A stretch of 64,000 nucleotides of DNA from an uncultured Roseburia sp. Lineage in GTDB: Bacteria > Bacillota > Clostridia > Lachnospirales > Lachnospiraceae. A model generated the notes under the pieces. It was not told the origin of the DNA. It made no database searches and worked only from the letters and a program-made list of their open reading frames with translations. Of the stretch, positions 16,622-26,344 are shown piece after piece. Every line of letters starts with the position of its first letter. Position 1 is the stretch's first letter. Location: NCBI GenBank assembly GCA_947644305.1, contig CANRYS010000003.1, forward strand, positions 62,001 through 126,000. Reading direction: 5' to 3'. A program made the position numbers and the translations under genes.

Positions 16622-18421
16622 ATGAAAAAACGTTGGATACTGCAGACAAAACCGGGGGATTTTCGTGGCATAGCAGAGCGCTATGGGATTTCACCGGTGA
16701 CGGCGCGATGTATGGTAAACCGAGGGATCTGCGGTGAAGAAGAAATGGATACATATCTAAAGGGAGGACTGGAAAAGCTGCATTCGCCCTGGCTGTTCGC
16801 CGATATGGATCAAGCGGTCCAGATTATTATGGAACATAAGACAGGCTGCGGAGCCATCGCCTCGGATTTTGACTGCGATGGGATTTTTTCCGCCTATATT
16901 TTAAAAAAAGGATTTGAGACCTGTGGCATCGAGAGTCAGATTTTTACCCCTGACCGGATCGAGGAGGGGTATGGGCTGAACCGGCGCATTGTGGATGAAG
17001 CGGTAGCAGAGAAGGCAGCGTTTCTTATCACCTGCGATAATGGCATTGCGGCACTGGAGGAGGTGAGATATGCCAGAGAACAGGGACTTTCTGTGATTGT
17101 TACGGATCATCATGAGGTGCAGAAAGAGCTGCCGGAGGCGGATGCCGTGGTGGACCCGAAACGGGAGGACTGTTTCTATCCTTTCAAGGGATTGTGCGGA
17201 GCCGGCGTGGCATTTCAACTGATCAGCGCTCTGTATGAAAAGATGGGGATTTCTCTGGAGAAAAGAGAAGAACTGCTGGAATATGTGGCGATCGCTACGG
17301 TGGCGGATGTGATGGAGTTGCAGGGAGAGAACCGGGTTCTGGTAAAGGCCGGTCTTAGAAAGCTAGTAGGGACAAGAAATGTTGGTTTGAGGGCGCTTTT
17401 AGATGTGCAGGGGCTTTCTGGCAGAGATATCAAGGCATACCATATCGGTTTTGTCCTTGGTCCCTGCTTCAATGCGGCAGGGCGTATCAACACGGTAGAG
17501 AAGGCTTTTGCTCTGTTGAAAGAGACCGATAGCGGAAAGGCACTGGAGCTGGCGGAGGAATTGAAGGAGATCAACGAGACGAGAAAGCAGATGACCGAAG
17601 AGGCGACCAGAGAGGCCTTTGAACTTCTAGAGCAGGGAGGGAAGACCGAAAAGTCAGTCTATATTCTGCATTTGCCGGGGTGCCATGAGAGCCTGGTGGG
17701 CATCGTGGCGGGAAGGATCAAGGAGGTATATCATCATCCGGTCATCGTGTTCACCTCCGTGGGAGAGGGGCTTGTGAAGGGGTCTGGGCGTTCTATCGAG
17801 AGCTATCACATGTTTGAGGGGCTGATGGCATGCAGTGATCTTATGGTACGGTTTGGTGGGCACCGGATGGCTGCGGGGATGACGCTGCGCCTGGAAGATT
17901 TGCCGGAGCTGGAACGGAGACTCAATGAAAATGCCCAGTTACGGACAGAGGATTTTCTTCCGGTGTTAGATATTGATGTTCCCCTTCCTGTAGGACATGT
18001 TTCGGAGAAGCTGATCGCGGATCTTGAAGTTCTGGAACCCTTTGGCTGCGGCAATCCGAAGCCGGTCTTTGCCGAGCAGCATTTTCGGATCTTGCGGGCG
18101 GCAAGGAGGGGAAAGCGTGCCAACGTGCTGACGATGAAGGTGGCGAATGAAGCGGGTACAACCATCGACGCTATCTGTTTTGATGATATAGATGGGTTTG
18201 AGAAGCTGGTCTGTCAGGAGTGGGGAGCTGAGGAACTGGAAAGACTCTATGCCGGAAAGGAAAATGCGGTGGATCTGGGACTGGCATATTATCCGTCGGT
18301 AAATGAATACGGCGGATTTCGCACACTGCAGATCGTGGTGACGGATTTTTGTCGGATTCGTCGGAAGACGGACATAGCGGCGTTAGACGCAGAAGAAAAA
18401 GAAAAGAGGGCAGGTAGATGA
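16622..18421 (+). CDS. recJ: Single-stranded-DNA-specific 5'-3' exonuclease RecJ
   Basis: The start at ATG 16622 (GGAAGGG just upstream) gives 599 residues, the normal RecJ length. DHH-family motifs are present in order: ASDFDCDGIFSAY (motif I), LITCDNGIAA (II), VIVTDHHEV (III), VVDPKR and FKGLCGAGVAFQL (IV). A DHHA1 domain follows with GRIKEVYHHPVIV, SGRSIESYHMFEGL and FGGHRMAAGMTL. RecJ degrades 5'-ended single strands in recombination and base-excision repair. The last codons overlap the ATG of the following glycosyltransferase (ATGA arrangement). Confidence 0.96.
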   Translation: MKKRWILQTKPGDFRGIAERYGISPVTARCMVNRGICGEEEMDTYLKGGLEKLHSPWLFADMDQAVQIIMEHKTGCGAIASDFDCDGIFSAYILKKGFETCGIESQIFTPDRIEEGYGLNRRIVDEAVAEKAAFLITCDNGIAALEEVRYAREQGLSVIVTDHHEVQKELPEADAVVDPKREDCFYPFKGLCGAGVAFQLISALYEKMGISLEKREELLEYVAIATVADVMELQGENRVLVKAGLRKLVGTRNVGLRALLDVQGLSGRDIKAYHIGFVLGPCFNAAGRINTVEKAFALLKETDSGKALELAEELKEINETRKQMTEEATREAFELLEQGGKTEKSVYILHLPGCHESLVGIVAGRIKEVYHHPVIVFTSVGEGLVKGSGRSIESYHMFEGLMACSDLMVRFGGHRMAAGMTLRLEDLPELERRLNENAQLRTEDFLPVLDIDVPLPVGHVSEKLIADLEVLEPFGCGNPKPVFAEQHFRILRAARRGKRANVLTMKVANEAGTTIDAICFDDIDGFEKLVCQEWGAEELERLYAGKENAVDLGLAYYPSVNEYGGFRTLQIVVTDFCRIRRKTDIAALDAEEKEKRAGR

Positions 18422-19389
18422 TAGAGATTAGTCTATGTATGATCGTAAAAAATGAGGAGAAAGTATTGGCAAGATGCCTTGACAGCATTGTTGACCTGAT
18501 GGACGAGATCATTATCGTGGACACAGGGTCCACGGATGCGACGAAAGAGATCGCGGCAAGGTATACCGATCGGATCTATGATTTTGAGTGGGTGGAGGAT
18601 TTTTCAGCGGCAAGAAACTTTTCCTTTTCCAAAGCCACCAGAGATTATATTTATGCGGCGGATGCCGATGAGGTTCTAGACGAGGAAAATCGGCAGAGAT
18701 TCCGGGAACTCAAAGAACTGCTTCTGCCGGAGATCGAAATCGTTCAGATGAAGTACTGTAACCAGTTGTCCCAGGGAACGGCATATAACTTTGATGAGGA
18801 ATACCGCCCGAAGCTCTATAAGAGACAGCGGGAATTTGTGTGGATCGAGCCGGTGCACGAGATGGTCCGCCTGGATCCGGTGGTATATGACAGTGAGATC
18901 TGCATTCAGCACATGCCGGAAAGCCTTCACAGCGGCAGAGATTTTCAGGTCTTTCAAAAGCAGATCAAAAAGGGGAAGCGGCTGTCAAAGCGTCTGCATC
19001 ATATGTATGCCATGGAGCTTTTCATATCAGGAGGAGATGCGGACATTCTGGAGGCGGAGACCTTTTTTGCAGCCTCGGTAGAAGATGCCTCCCGCAGCAT
19101 GGATGAGGTCCGGGAGGCGGCATGCGTTGCGGCGAAGGCGGCTAGGCTCCGGGGAGACAGCCATGGCATTTTGAAAATGTGCCTGAAGGATCTTCTGTCA
19201 GAAGGTTCCTCGGAGATGTGTTATGAGCTGGGAGAGTATTTCTTTGCCAGAAAAGATTACGTCGAGGCGGCGATGTGGTATTATAATGCGGTTCACGAGA
19301 CCGAGAGTGTTCTGGATATCCGCACGACGGAACTGGCAGAAAAAAAATATCAGGAGTGCTTGACTTTGAGCGGACTCCAGGATTTATAA
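18418..19389 (+). CDS. Family 2 glycosyltransferase with C-terminal helical (TPR-like) region
   Basis: The 323-residue protein begins ISLCMIVKNEEKVLARCLDS and continues IIIVDTGSTDAT, then YAADADEVLD (the DxD-type nucleotide-sugar/metal site) and WIEPVHEMV, a pattern of SunS-like GT2 enzymes. The C-terminal ~120 residues are helical and look like TPR repeats (YELGEYFFARKDYVEAAMWYYNA). This combination is common in Firmicute GT2 proteins that modify peptides or proteins, or act in surface glycans. The acceptor is unknown. It overlaps recJ by 4 bp. Confidence 0.88.
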   Translation: MIEISLCMIVKNEEKVLARCLDSIVDLMDEIIIVDTGSTDATKEIAARYTDRIYDFEWVEDFSAARNFSFSKATRDYIYAADADEVLDEENRQRFRELKELLLPEIEIVQMKYCNQLSQGTAYNFDEEYRPKLYKRQREFVWIEPVHEMVRLDPVVYDSEICIQHMPESLHSGRDFQVFQKQIKKGKRLSKRLHHMYAMELFISGGDADILEAETFFAASVEDASRSMDEVREAACVAAKAARLRGDSHGILKMCLKDLLSEGSSEMCYELGEYFFARKDYVEAAMWYYNAVHETESVLDIRTTELAEKKYQECLTLSGLQDL

Positions 19390-19420
19390 TAGAGAAAATA
19401 CCAGGAAATGAGGGAAATGG

Positions 19421-20347
19421 ATGTCAGAAAAATTAGATCATCTGCGGGGGGAGATCAATAAGGTAGTAAAGGGAAAAGCCGATGTGGTGGATAAAGTACT
19501 CTGTGCCATGCTGGCGGGAGGCCACATTTTGCTGGAAGACATTCCCGGTGTGGGGAAGACGACACTTGCGATGACTATCGCCAAAGCTATGGCGTTGACC
19601 TACCGTCGAGTCCAGTTTACACCGGATGTACTTCCCAGCGATATCGTGGGCTTTTCCATGTACAATGCACAGTCGAAAGAATTTGAGTACCGGGAAGGGG
19701 CGGTGTTTGCCAATCTGTTTCTCGCGGACGAGATCAACCGTACCTCGCCGAAGACACAGTCTGCGCTCTTAGAGGCGATGGAAGAGGAAAAGGTGACGGT
19801 GGATGGTGTGGAACACCCGCTGCCTGCGCCCTTTACGGTGATCGCCACGGAAAATCCGGTGGGTTCATCGGGAACCCAGATGCTTCCAGAGTCCCAGTTG
19901 GATCGCTTTATGGTATGCCTTTCCATGGGATATCCGGCCCACGAGGACGCGGTAAATATTTTGAAAAATGATGGTTCCAAACCTCTCCAGGATCTGCGGG
20001 AGATCCTGACGGTGTCGGAGTGGCAGGCATTGAAGGTGCGCGCAGAGAACTGCTACGTCAGTGATGAGATATACGATTATGTGGTCAGGCTCACCGAGCA
20101 GACCAGGGAAAATGTGTATATCCTGCTGGGGGCGAGTCCCCGTGCCAGCATTGCGCTGCTGCGCATGGCCAAGGCGATGGCGGTCATGAGAGGCAGGGAT
20201 TACGTTGTGCCGGAGGACGTCAGGGATGTATTTTATGATGTGTTTGGCCACCGTGTGAAGCTGGGGACGAAAGCAAAGGCGGAAGGAATGACCGTGATCG
20301 AAGTGCTGATGCAGGTATTTGACGGGGTTAAGGTGGTGAAGCCGTGA
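19421..20347 (+). CDS. MoxR-family AAA+ ATPase
   Basis: The 308-residue protein shows AAA_3 motifs: LEDIPGVGKTTLA (Walker A), FLADEINRTSPKTQSALLEAMEE (Walker B and following helix), VIATENPVGSSGTQMLPESQLDRF (sensor 1 and arginine finger region) and a C-terminal lid with LGASPRASIALLR. MoxR ATPases act as chaperones with DUF58 and membrane partners, usually in envelope stress or maturation. The DUF58 gene overlaps its end by 4 bp and a TgpA-like transglutaminase follows, which is the standard three-gene set. Confidence 0.95.
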   Translation: MSEKLDHLRGEINKVVKGKADVVDKVLCAMLAGGHILLEDIPGVGKTTLAMTIAKAMALTYRRVQFTPDVLPSDIVGFSMYNAQSKEFEYREGAVFANLFLADEINRTSPKTQSALLEAMEEEKVTVDGVEHPLPAPFTVIATENPVGSSGTQMLPESQLDRFMVCLSMGYPAHEDAVNILKNDGSKPLQDLREILTVSEWQALKVRAENCYVSDEIYDYVVRLTEQTRENVYILLGASPRASIALLRMAKAMAVMRGRDYVVPEDVRDVFYDVFGHRVKLGTKAKAEGMTVIEVLMQVFDGVKVVKP

Positions 20348-21351
20348 AACGCTTACGATACATGTTGGAATTTATATTTTTATTTGTGGCAAATGGGATC
20401 ATGCTCTGGTTCTTTCGGGGGTATCTGAATCTTTTGATCGCTGTGGCAATGATCCTGCTTTTTTTCTATGCCTTCTTTTCCGTACATCTGGTGAAAAAAT
20501 ATGTGTCGCTGGAACTAAAGGCACCGGCGGAGGAAATCCCTAAAAATACAGAATTCTTTATCCGGATTCGGCTGGGGAACCGCTGCTGGTTTCCCTTGGT
20601 GACGGCAAAAGTGTTTTTGCGGACAGGAAACACTTTCGTGGGCGCTCTGGCGGAGAACGTCCTTGCTCTGCCGCTGAGACCGGGAAAGGCAGTAGAGATA
20701 CAGTATCCGCTAAACTCAGCTTATGTGGGAAATGTGGAAGTTTGCTCTGAGAAGATTGTTTTGTATGATCTGCTGGGCTTTCACCGTGTGACAGTAAAAA
20801 AACAGGCGGCAGAAAGCGTATATATCCTTCCTGCAGGGGGGAGTGAGGAAGAATTTGTGCTGAATGATTATGAGACAGGTATGGATGAGGTAGAGGAGAG
20901 CAGGCTTTCCGGCAGCGATTTTTCCGACGTGAGCCAGGTCCGGGAGTACATTCCCGGTGATGCCATGAAAAATATTCATTGGAAACTCTCTGCCAAGAAG
21001 GATATTCTGATGGTGAAGGAACGTTTTCATATGTCCTCTCGCAAATTATTGGTGGTGCTGTCTCTCGATAAGGAGGAGGCGGAAAAGACCGATGCGGCAG
21101 TGGAGCGACTCTTTTCTTTCGGAACATTCTGCATCTCAAACCGCGTGCCGGTGACTCTGTTCTGGTGGAGCGACAGGTATCACGAGATCCGACAGGAGAC
21201 GGCGGAATCTGGGGATGATTGGAGACAGATGATGACCCGTCTGTTTCACGATCAGGCGGGAAACGGGTATGTGGAAGAACAGTTTCGATCGGGACATCCG
21301 GGGAAGGGATATATTCTTGTAAAAAATGACAAGATCCGAGCAGTAGTATAA
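20344..21351 (+). CDS. DUF58 membrane-linked protein
   Basis: The GTG start overlaps the MoxR stop. The 335-residue protein has two N-terminal TM segments (about residues 9-45) and then the DUF58 signature: SGSDFSDVSQVREYIPGDAMKNIHWKLSAKKD, spanning residues about 195-225, followed by LMVKE. A VWA-like fold is expected in this family. It works with the MoxR ATPase and the transglutaminase downstream; the exact biochemical role is not established for the family. Confidence 0.93.
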   Translation: MKRLRYMLEFIFLFVANGIMLWFFRGYLNLLIAVAMILLFFYAFFSVHLVKKYVSLELKAPAEEIPKNTEFFIRIRLGNRCWFPLVTAKVFLRTGNTFVGALAENVLALPLRPGKAVEIQYPLNSAYVGNVEVCSEKIVLYDLLGFHRVTVKKQAAESVYILPAGGSEEEFVLNDYETGMDEVEESRLSGSDFSDVSQVREYIPGDAMKNIHWKLSAKKDILMVKERFHMSSRKLLVVLSLDKEEAEKTDAAVERLFSFGTFCISNRVPVTLFWWSDRYHEIRQETAESGDDWRQMMTRLFHDQAGNGYVEEQFRSGHPGKGYILVKNDKIRAVV

Positions 21352-21393
21352 ACGATACGTGCTGTCGGCTTTGATGTGATGTGCAATAAGGCA

Positions 21394-21414
21394 AAGGTGA
21401 ACTGCGTTCACCTT
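21394..21414. repeat. Perfect 9-bp intercistronic hairpin
   Basis: AAGGTGAAC and GTTCACCTT surround a TGC loop, between the DUF58 gene and the transglutaminase gene. There is no T-run. It could stabilise the upstream message or modulate translation, since GGAGG of the next gene lies 6 bases after it. Confidence 0.6.
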
Positions 21415-21430
21415 GCGAATGGAGGAAGCT

Positions 21431-23854
21431 ATGGGGATTTTTAAGAAAAACGAACAAAAGGATCTGCAGATCACGATTTCCGAGGGAATCCGTATGGGAC
21501 GTCCTCTGGTTACAGGGCGCCAGAATGCCCTGTTTAGCTGTGTCCCCAAGGGGATTTTAGTATATATGGTGGTTTTTGGATCGCTGGGAGGCTTTCTGTC
21601 TGCCTTTAACGTGGAGTGCACCTACCTTCTTCCGGGAATCCTTCTGCTGATTTTCGCTCTGTATTTTAGCGGATTATTTGCCTTTCGCAAGAGCCGCTAT
21701 AAGGATATCGGATATATCGTATTTTTTGTGATTTATGTCATCGGGATCTATCTGTTTAAAGCCTACGTCAACAGCGGATTTGCGGCGATCGTTAATATGG
21801 TGAGGCAGAGGGGGGAGATGTATTTTGATCTGAATACCGGCAATGAGTTTGCGGAAAATATCGACAACCGGTACCTCACGGTTACGATTACTCTTATTTT
21901 TATCGGGATTTTTGAGGTTCTGTTGTTAAACATCTTTGTATCGAATTATATGAGCCTAAAATTGGCGGTATTTCTAGCGGTACCTATGTATGGCATTCCG
22001 CTGTATTTCGAGGTGGAGCCGGATCTTCCCTTTACTCTGTGTATGCTCGGTGGTCTGATGGGGATCTGGATCTTCAAGAACAGTGGACATTTTAGTGACG
22101 GCAGCAGCCGGAAGCGGTTTGAACAGGAGCAGAAGGGAAAGGTGCCTGAGCTGACCTATACCCAGGACAATCACGTATATGGTGGTGTTCTTCTGGCAGT
22201 TTTGTGCTGTGTGCTTTTGGTGGGTGTCTTTACTAGTTTTTACACGGAACATGATTTTGAAAAAAGGAAAGGGGTCAATTCTTATAAGGCGGCGACAGAG
22301 GATGGCGTATCCGGGTTTTTGATGATTGGATTCCGCATCTTTTTCCCGAATTATTATCAGTCCGGCGGCATGAGCGGCGGTTACCTGGGGAATATCTCTG
22401 CCCTCCGTCCCTCGAATGAAACCCATCTGATCGTGGAATTTGTACCTTATGATACGAATCCAGTCTATTTGAAAGCCTATACCGGAGTACAGTATACCGG
22501 AGACCGTTGGCTGAATGGTTATACTCTGACCGGGACGGAGTTTGGCAATTCTCCCTATTTTAGAGTGGAGAGCATGGAAGAAGAGGTGAAGCAGTTAGCA
22601 GGTCTATATAAGAAACAGCCAAAAAAATACGGAAAAGGGCTTATGAAGATCACTAACCGGGCGGCCAATCCCAATTATGTCTACTATCCCTATTTTACGA
22701 AGTTTGATGATTACAGCAAATATACCAACAACAAAGATCAGATATTTTTGCCGGGCAGCATCAATGAGACAAAGGAATTTACCTATTATCCCAATATCAA
22801 TTATGATGCAGAGATCCAGGAAGCGGCTTCTCTGGTTCCGGGGATGGAGATGGTTTCAGGCATGGCAGCGTATACACTTGTTCTCCCCAGTAGCGAGGCG
22901 GCTGTGGACCGGTTTATCCAGGAGGCAGGAATAGAACAGGGAGATGCGGATGCGGTACAGAAGGTAGTAGAGCATTTTCACAAAGAATATTCTTACAGCT
23001 ACAGTCCAGGAAGGGTGCCCAGAGGGGATGACTTTGTGAACTATTTTCTGGAGGAGAATAAAAAAGGGATCTGCTCCCATTTTGCCTCAGCGGCAACATT
23101 GATCTTCCGAAGACTGGGCATTCCTGCCAGGTATGTGGAGGGCTATGCCTTTGGCTATGGACAGATTATGGCTTCTGAGAAATCTGATCTAGAAGAAAAA
23201 TGGTATCGCGGTCACCGGCTTTTGAAAGAAGAGGCTGCCAGGATAGTAGAAGTAAAAGATTCCAATGCCCATGCCTGGGTGGAAATCTACCAGGAGGGGA
23301 AGGGTTGGATGATCGTGGACCCGACGCCGGCGGTATCCGATGAAGGCGTGGGCAGAAATGGCGGGCTGCTGAATTCTGTGAGAAATTTCTGGGAAAATTC
23401 TCCTGGGTTTAACATCGACGGTGATCTCTCTGGATTTAATCTTGGGTTCCTAAACTCCGGTGGCGTCCGTCTGGCTGCGGTCGGTGTAGTGGTATTGGCT
23501 CTTTGCCTGTTTTTTGTCAGATTTGTCGTGATCCGAATCAATCGCTTCAGCCGCTGGCACACACAGGATCTGAGAGGAAACCTGCTCTGGTATTATGGAG
23601 AATTCTGTCGGAAAAAGAGCCGCAGGGATAAGGAATTTGGGCGACTTTCGGTGCCCTCAGAACAGATTCATTACCTGATGGAAAAGTGTGATTCGGGGAA
23701 GAAAAAGAAATCAGTTCCGCTGGACACAGACCGGGTGGTGAGATTATTAGAAGAGATTTGTTTTGCGCCGGGAGAGCCGGACAGAGAAGATTATCAGTAT
23801 GTTATCGAGGCGCTGAAAAGGATGAAAAGAGGTACATTTAAAAACTCAAAATAG
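21431..23854 (+). CDS. TgpA-like membrane transglutaminase
   Basis: The start at ATG 21431 is supported by GGAGG five bases upstream. The ~807-residue protein has six or so N-terminal TM helices (to about residue 270) and an external transglutaminase-like domain with catalytic Cys in GICSHFASAATLIFRRLGIPARYV, His in NAHAWVEIY and Asp in MIVDPTPA. A further TM (VVVLALCLFFVRFVV) is followed by a cytoplasmic DUF4129-like tail. These proteins are thought to act on cell-surface proteins or peptidoglycan peptides. It ends the MoxR-DUF58 operon and is followed by a terminator. Confidence 0.92.
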   Translation: MGIFKKNEQKDLQITISEGIRMGRPLVTGRQNALFSCVPKGILVYMVVFGSLGGFLSAFNVECTYLLPGILLLIFALYFSGLFAFRKSRYKDIGYIVFFVIYVIGIYLFKAYVNSGFAAIVNMVRQRGEMYFDLNTGNEFAENIDNRYLTVTITLIFIGIFEVLLLNIFVSNYMSLKLAVFLAVPMYGIPLYFEVEPDLPFTLCMLGGLMGIWIFKNSGHFSDGSSRKRFEQEQKGKVPELTYTQDNHVYGGVLLAVLCCVLLVGVFTSFYTEHDFEKRKGVNSYKAATEDGVSGFLMIGFRIFFPNYYQSGGMSGGYLGNISALRPSNETHLIVEFVPYDTNPVYLKAYTGVQYTGDRWLNGYTLTGTEFGNSPYFRVESMEEEVKQLAGLYKKQPKKYGKGLMKITNRAANPNYVYYPYFTKFDDYSKYTNNKDQIFLPGSINETKEFTYYPNINYDAEIQEAASLVPGMEMVSGMAAYTLVLPSSEAAVDRFIQEAGIEQGDADAVQKVVEHFHKEYSYSYSPGRVPRGDDFVNYFLEENKKGICSHFASAATLIFRRLGIPARYVEGYAFGYGQIMASEKSDLEEKWYRGHRLLKEEAARIVEVKDSNAHAWVEIYQEGKGWMIVDPTPAVSDEGVGRNGGLLNSVRNFWENSPGFNIDGDLSGFNLGFLNSGGVRLAAVGVVVLALCLFFVRFVVIRINRFSRWHTQDLRGNLLWYYGEFCRKKSRRDKEFGRLSVPSEQIHYLMEKCDSGKKKKSVPLDTDRVVRLLEEICFAPGEPDREDYQYVIEALKRMKRGTFKNSK

Positions 23855-23863
23855 CAGCATATG

Positions 23864-23899
23864 GAGCTGTCTTAATTACAGAGGCAGTTCTATTTTTTT
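23864..23899 (+). terminator. Rho-independent terminator ending the MoxR operon
   Basis: A 9-bp stem (23864-23872 with 23882-23890, two G-T pairs) is followed by seven Ts. Confidence 0.75.
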
Positions 23900-23969
23900 G
23901 TCTTTTACAGGGACAAAATATCTGTGATTTGTCGTTTTATGTCGAAAATTGCGATGAAAAGTTCTAGAC

Positions 23970-24000
23970 TTTAATTGATGTATCAGATACTATTTATAAT
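23970..24000 (+). promoter_or_regulatory. Possible promoter of the RiPP cluster
   Basis: A perfect -10 box TATAAT (23995-24000) lies 56 bases before the likely first start. The -35 is weak: TTTAAT at 19-base spacing, or TTGATG at a 14-base spacing that is too short. A specific regulator may be needed. Confidence 0.4.
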
Positions 24001-24040
24001 ATAAAGAATTAGAAAATATATTATAAATTTTAAAGGAAGA

Positions 24041-25342
24041 TTGAGTGAAATTATTATGGATTCTAATGAAAAGGTGGGTTTTAATTCCAGAGTACGTTTA
24101 TTAAAAGGTGAGAATTGCACTTTATTAGCAAATATGGATAATGGCGAGTGTCTGTTTTTGTCTAATGAGTGTGTAAATATAATAGAAAAGTCAATAGAGG
24201 AAGATCTAACATATTATCAGTTAATTGAAGCCATAGAGGATAAAGCGTCGAAAAATTATATGGCTAAACTTATATTAAAGCTAGAGCAATTGTGTATGTG
24301 GAACGACATGGATATAGAAAATATGAAATCAGAGTTTTTAAATTTCTCTATAGACATTACAAACAATTGTAATTTGAGATGTAAACATTGCTGTGTTAGT
24401 GCTGGTGATCAAAAAAACGGATCGGATTTATCAACTGAGAAAATGCTTACGATCGTAAAAAGTATTGCCCGGTTAAAGCCGGCAAGTATAACAGTTTCCG
24501 GAGGGGAACCCTTATATCGGGAAGACTTTATAACAATTACGGATCAAATCAGGCAATATTATAAAGGGACCCTTATATTGATGACAAATGCTACTTTGAT
24601 CACAGAGTCCCTGGCAAAATACATATCAGAAAAATATGATGCAGTAGATATTAGTATCGATGGAATTGACGAGGAAACTTGCAGCATCTTAAGAGGAAAA
24701 GGAGTTTTTGAAAAAGCTTTAAAAGGGCTTAAATTGTTGAAAGCATATAATATGAGAATTTCTGCCTCCATGGTCTTATCTAAAGAAACCAAAGAATTAG
24801 GTAATCAATTTTTAGATTATTGTAAAAATACATTACATGTGAAAGGAATTATTCGATGTTTTGAGGATACCGGCAGAGGAAATGATAATAAAAAAATGCT
24901 TGAAATCGATGATAATGATTGCAAATATAAAAATAAAGAAGATCTGGAAAAATATTTTCTTGATCATAAAATCTCTCGTGTGCAACCTCAAATTTTTGCA
25001 TGTAAGGGGGCCAGAACAGAATTTCAGATAAACCATTTAGGAGAAATATTCCCTTGCGCATCTTTTATGGAAAATGAGTTTAGTTTGGGAAATATATTAG
25101 AAATTGAAGATTTAAGATTATATTTTGACAGGGGAGAATATAAAAAAACAGAGGGATATAAAAGATTTTATTCCTGGATGCCATTTAATCAAAAGGAGTG
25201 CGGTGAATGCAATAAACAATTACTATGTTTTAGTTGCGCAAATACAGTAAGAAAAACTGTAAATCATAAGGATTTTAAAAAATGGTGTAAGTATAATAAC
25301 GAATATTTTGATATGTATTGGAGATGTCATGGGACTATTTAA
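24041..25342 (+). CDS. Radical SAM/SPASM peptide maturase 1
   Basis: Up to 433 residues. Residues 16-90 look like a PqqD/RRE-type precursor-binding domain (LLANMDNGECLFLSNECVNI with a downstream helix). The radical SAM core has C110, C114 and C117 in NCNLRCKHC, then VSGGEPLY and LMTNATLI. The SPASM region has FACKGARTEFQINHLGEIFPC and CGECNKQLLCFSC, the auxiliary [4Fe-4S] ligands. Together these are the features of enzymes that install thioether or C-C links in ribosomal peptides. TTG at 24041 is very close to AAAGGAAG; ATG at 24056 is an alternative. GC is far below that of flanking genes. It overlaps the second radical SAM gene by 14 bp. Confidence 0.88.
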   Translation: MSEIIMDSNEKVGFNSRVRLLKGENCTLLANMDNGECLFLSNECVNIIEKSIEEDLTYYQLIEAIEDKASKNYMAKLILKLEQLCMWNDMDIENMKSEFLNFSIDITNNCNLRCKHCCVSAGDQKNGSDLSTEKMLTIVKSIARLKPASITVSGGEPLYREDFITITDQIRQYYKGTLILMTNATLITESLAKYISEKYDAVDISIDGIDEETCSILRGKGVFEKALKGLKLLKAYNMRISASMVLSKETKELGNQFLDYCKNTLHVKGIIRCFEDTGRGNDNKKMLEIDDNDCKYKNKEDLEKYFLDHKISRVQPQIFACKGARTEFQINHLGEIFPCASFMENEFSLGNILEIEDLRLYFDRGEYKKTEGYKRFYSWMPFNQKECGECNKQLLCFSCANTVRKTVNHKDFKKWCKYNNEYFDMYWRCHGTI

Positions 25343-26315
25343 TATATGGGTTACACATAGTTGTAATTTAAATTGCAGTTATTGTTATGAATCTGAAATA
25401 CGAGAAGAGATGAGCTTTGATCAAAAGCTATTTGATGATTTAATACTTTTTATTGTAGAAACCAGTAAAGATTGGGAAGAAGTGATGATAAATTTTCACG
25501 GCGGAGAACCATTGATGAATTTTGAATTTATCAAGAGGGTTGTTTGCAAATTGGAAGATATCAATCTCAATTGTTTTTATTCTCTTACTACGAATGGAAT
25601 ATTATTAAATGATTCGATTATAAATTTTTTTAGTAAATATGGTGTTTCTTTATCTGTTAGTATTGATGGGGACAGAACAAGTAATGATATAAGCAGAAGG
25701 GACTGGAAGGGAAAAAGTGTGTATGACATAGTAGTAAAAAAAATATCTTTATGTTTAGAAAAAGGTATTGAGCCCAGAATCCGGATGACGGTAGTTCCTG
25801 AAAATGTACAGTACTTATCTCAGGGGGTTAAGAACCTTTGGGAAATGGGGTGTATAACATTGGTGGCAGCACCCGATTTATTTTCTCCCAGGTGGTCGGT
25901 GGAGAATATCTCTCTATTGGAACGGGAACTGAAAAAAATTAGAAATTTTAAAAATAATGGACAAAATACTTTTGATTTTTTTGATCATGATCCCTACAGG
26001 AAAAAGGGAAAATGTTGTGGAGGGGTTTATGAATACAGCATTTCGCCCACAGGTGATTTATATCCATGTACTTTTGTATATGGAAAAAAAGAACACTGTA
26101 TAGGAAATGTTAAGACAGGAATTGACGATAAGAAAATAAAAAATCTCAGGGCTGTTTACTCCAAATATAACTACAACTGTATAAATTGTAAAGACAAAGA
26201 TTATTGCATTGGGAACAGATGTAAATATATAAATATGGCAGTATGCAATAATTTTCTGGAAGCGCCTAAACTGGTCTGCCAGCTGGTTAATTTATTGAAG
26301 TCGGTTAAAAAGTAA
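25329..26315 (+). CDS. Radical SAM/SPASM peptide maturase 2
   Basis: The start at ATG 25329 (GGAG nine bases ahead) is preferred over 25308, giving 328 residues. Cysteines C12, C16 and C19 in HSCNLNCSYCYE bind the radical SAM cluster, and NFHGGEPLMNFEF and LTTNGILL continue the core. The C-terminal SPASM part has KCCGGVYEYSISPTGDLYPC and CINCKDKDYCIGNRC. There is no N-terminal recognition domain, so it may rely on the first enzyme's domain. Two different SPASM enzymes in one operon suggest two separate modifications of one peptide, or an obligate pair. Confidence 0.88.
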   Translation: MGLFNIWVTHSCNLNCSYCYESEIREEMSFDQKLFDDLILFIVETSKDWEEVMINFHGGEPLMNFEFIKRVVCKLEDINLNCFYSLTTNGILLNDSIINFFSKYGVSLSVSIDGDRTSNDISRRDWKGKSVYDIVVKKISLCLEKGIEPRIRMTVVPENVQYLSQGVKNLWEMGCITLVAAPDLFSPRWSVENISLLERELKKIRNFKNNGQNTFDFFDHDPYRKKGKCCGGVYEYSISPTGDLYPCTFVYGKKEHCIGNVKTGIDDKKIKNLRAVYSKYNYNCINCKDKDYCIGNRCKYINMAVCNNFLEAPKLVCQLVNLLKSVKK

Positions 26316-26344
26316 ATCTATTATAGAGCATAAAGGAGGTACAT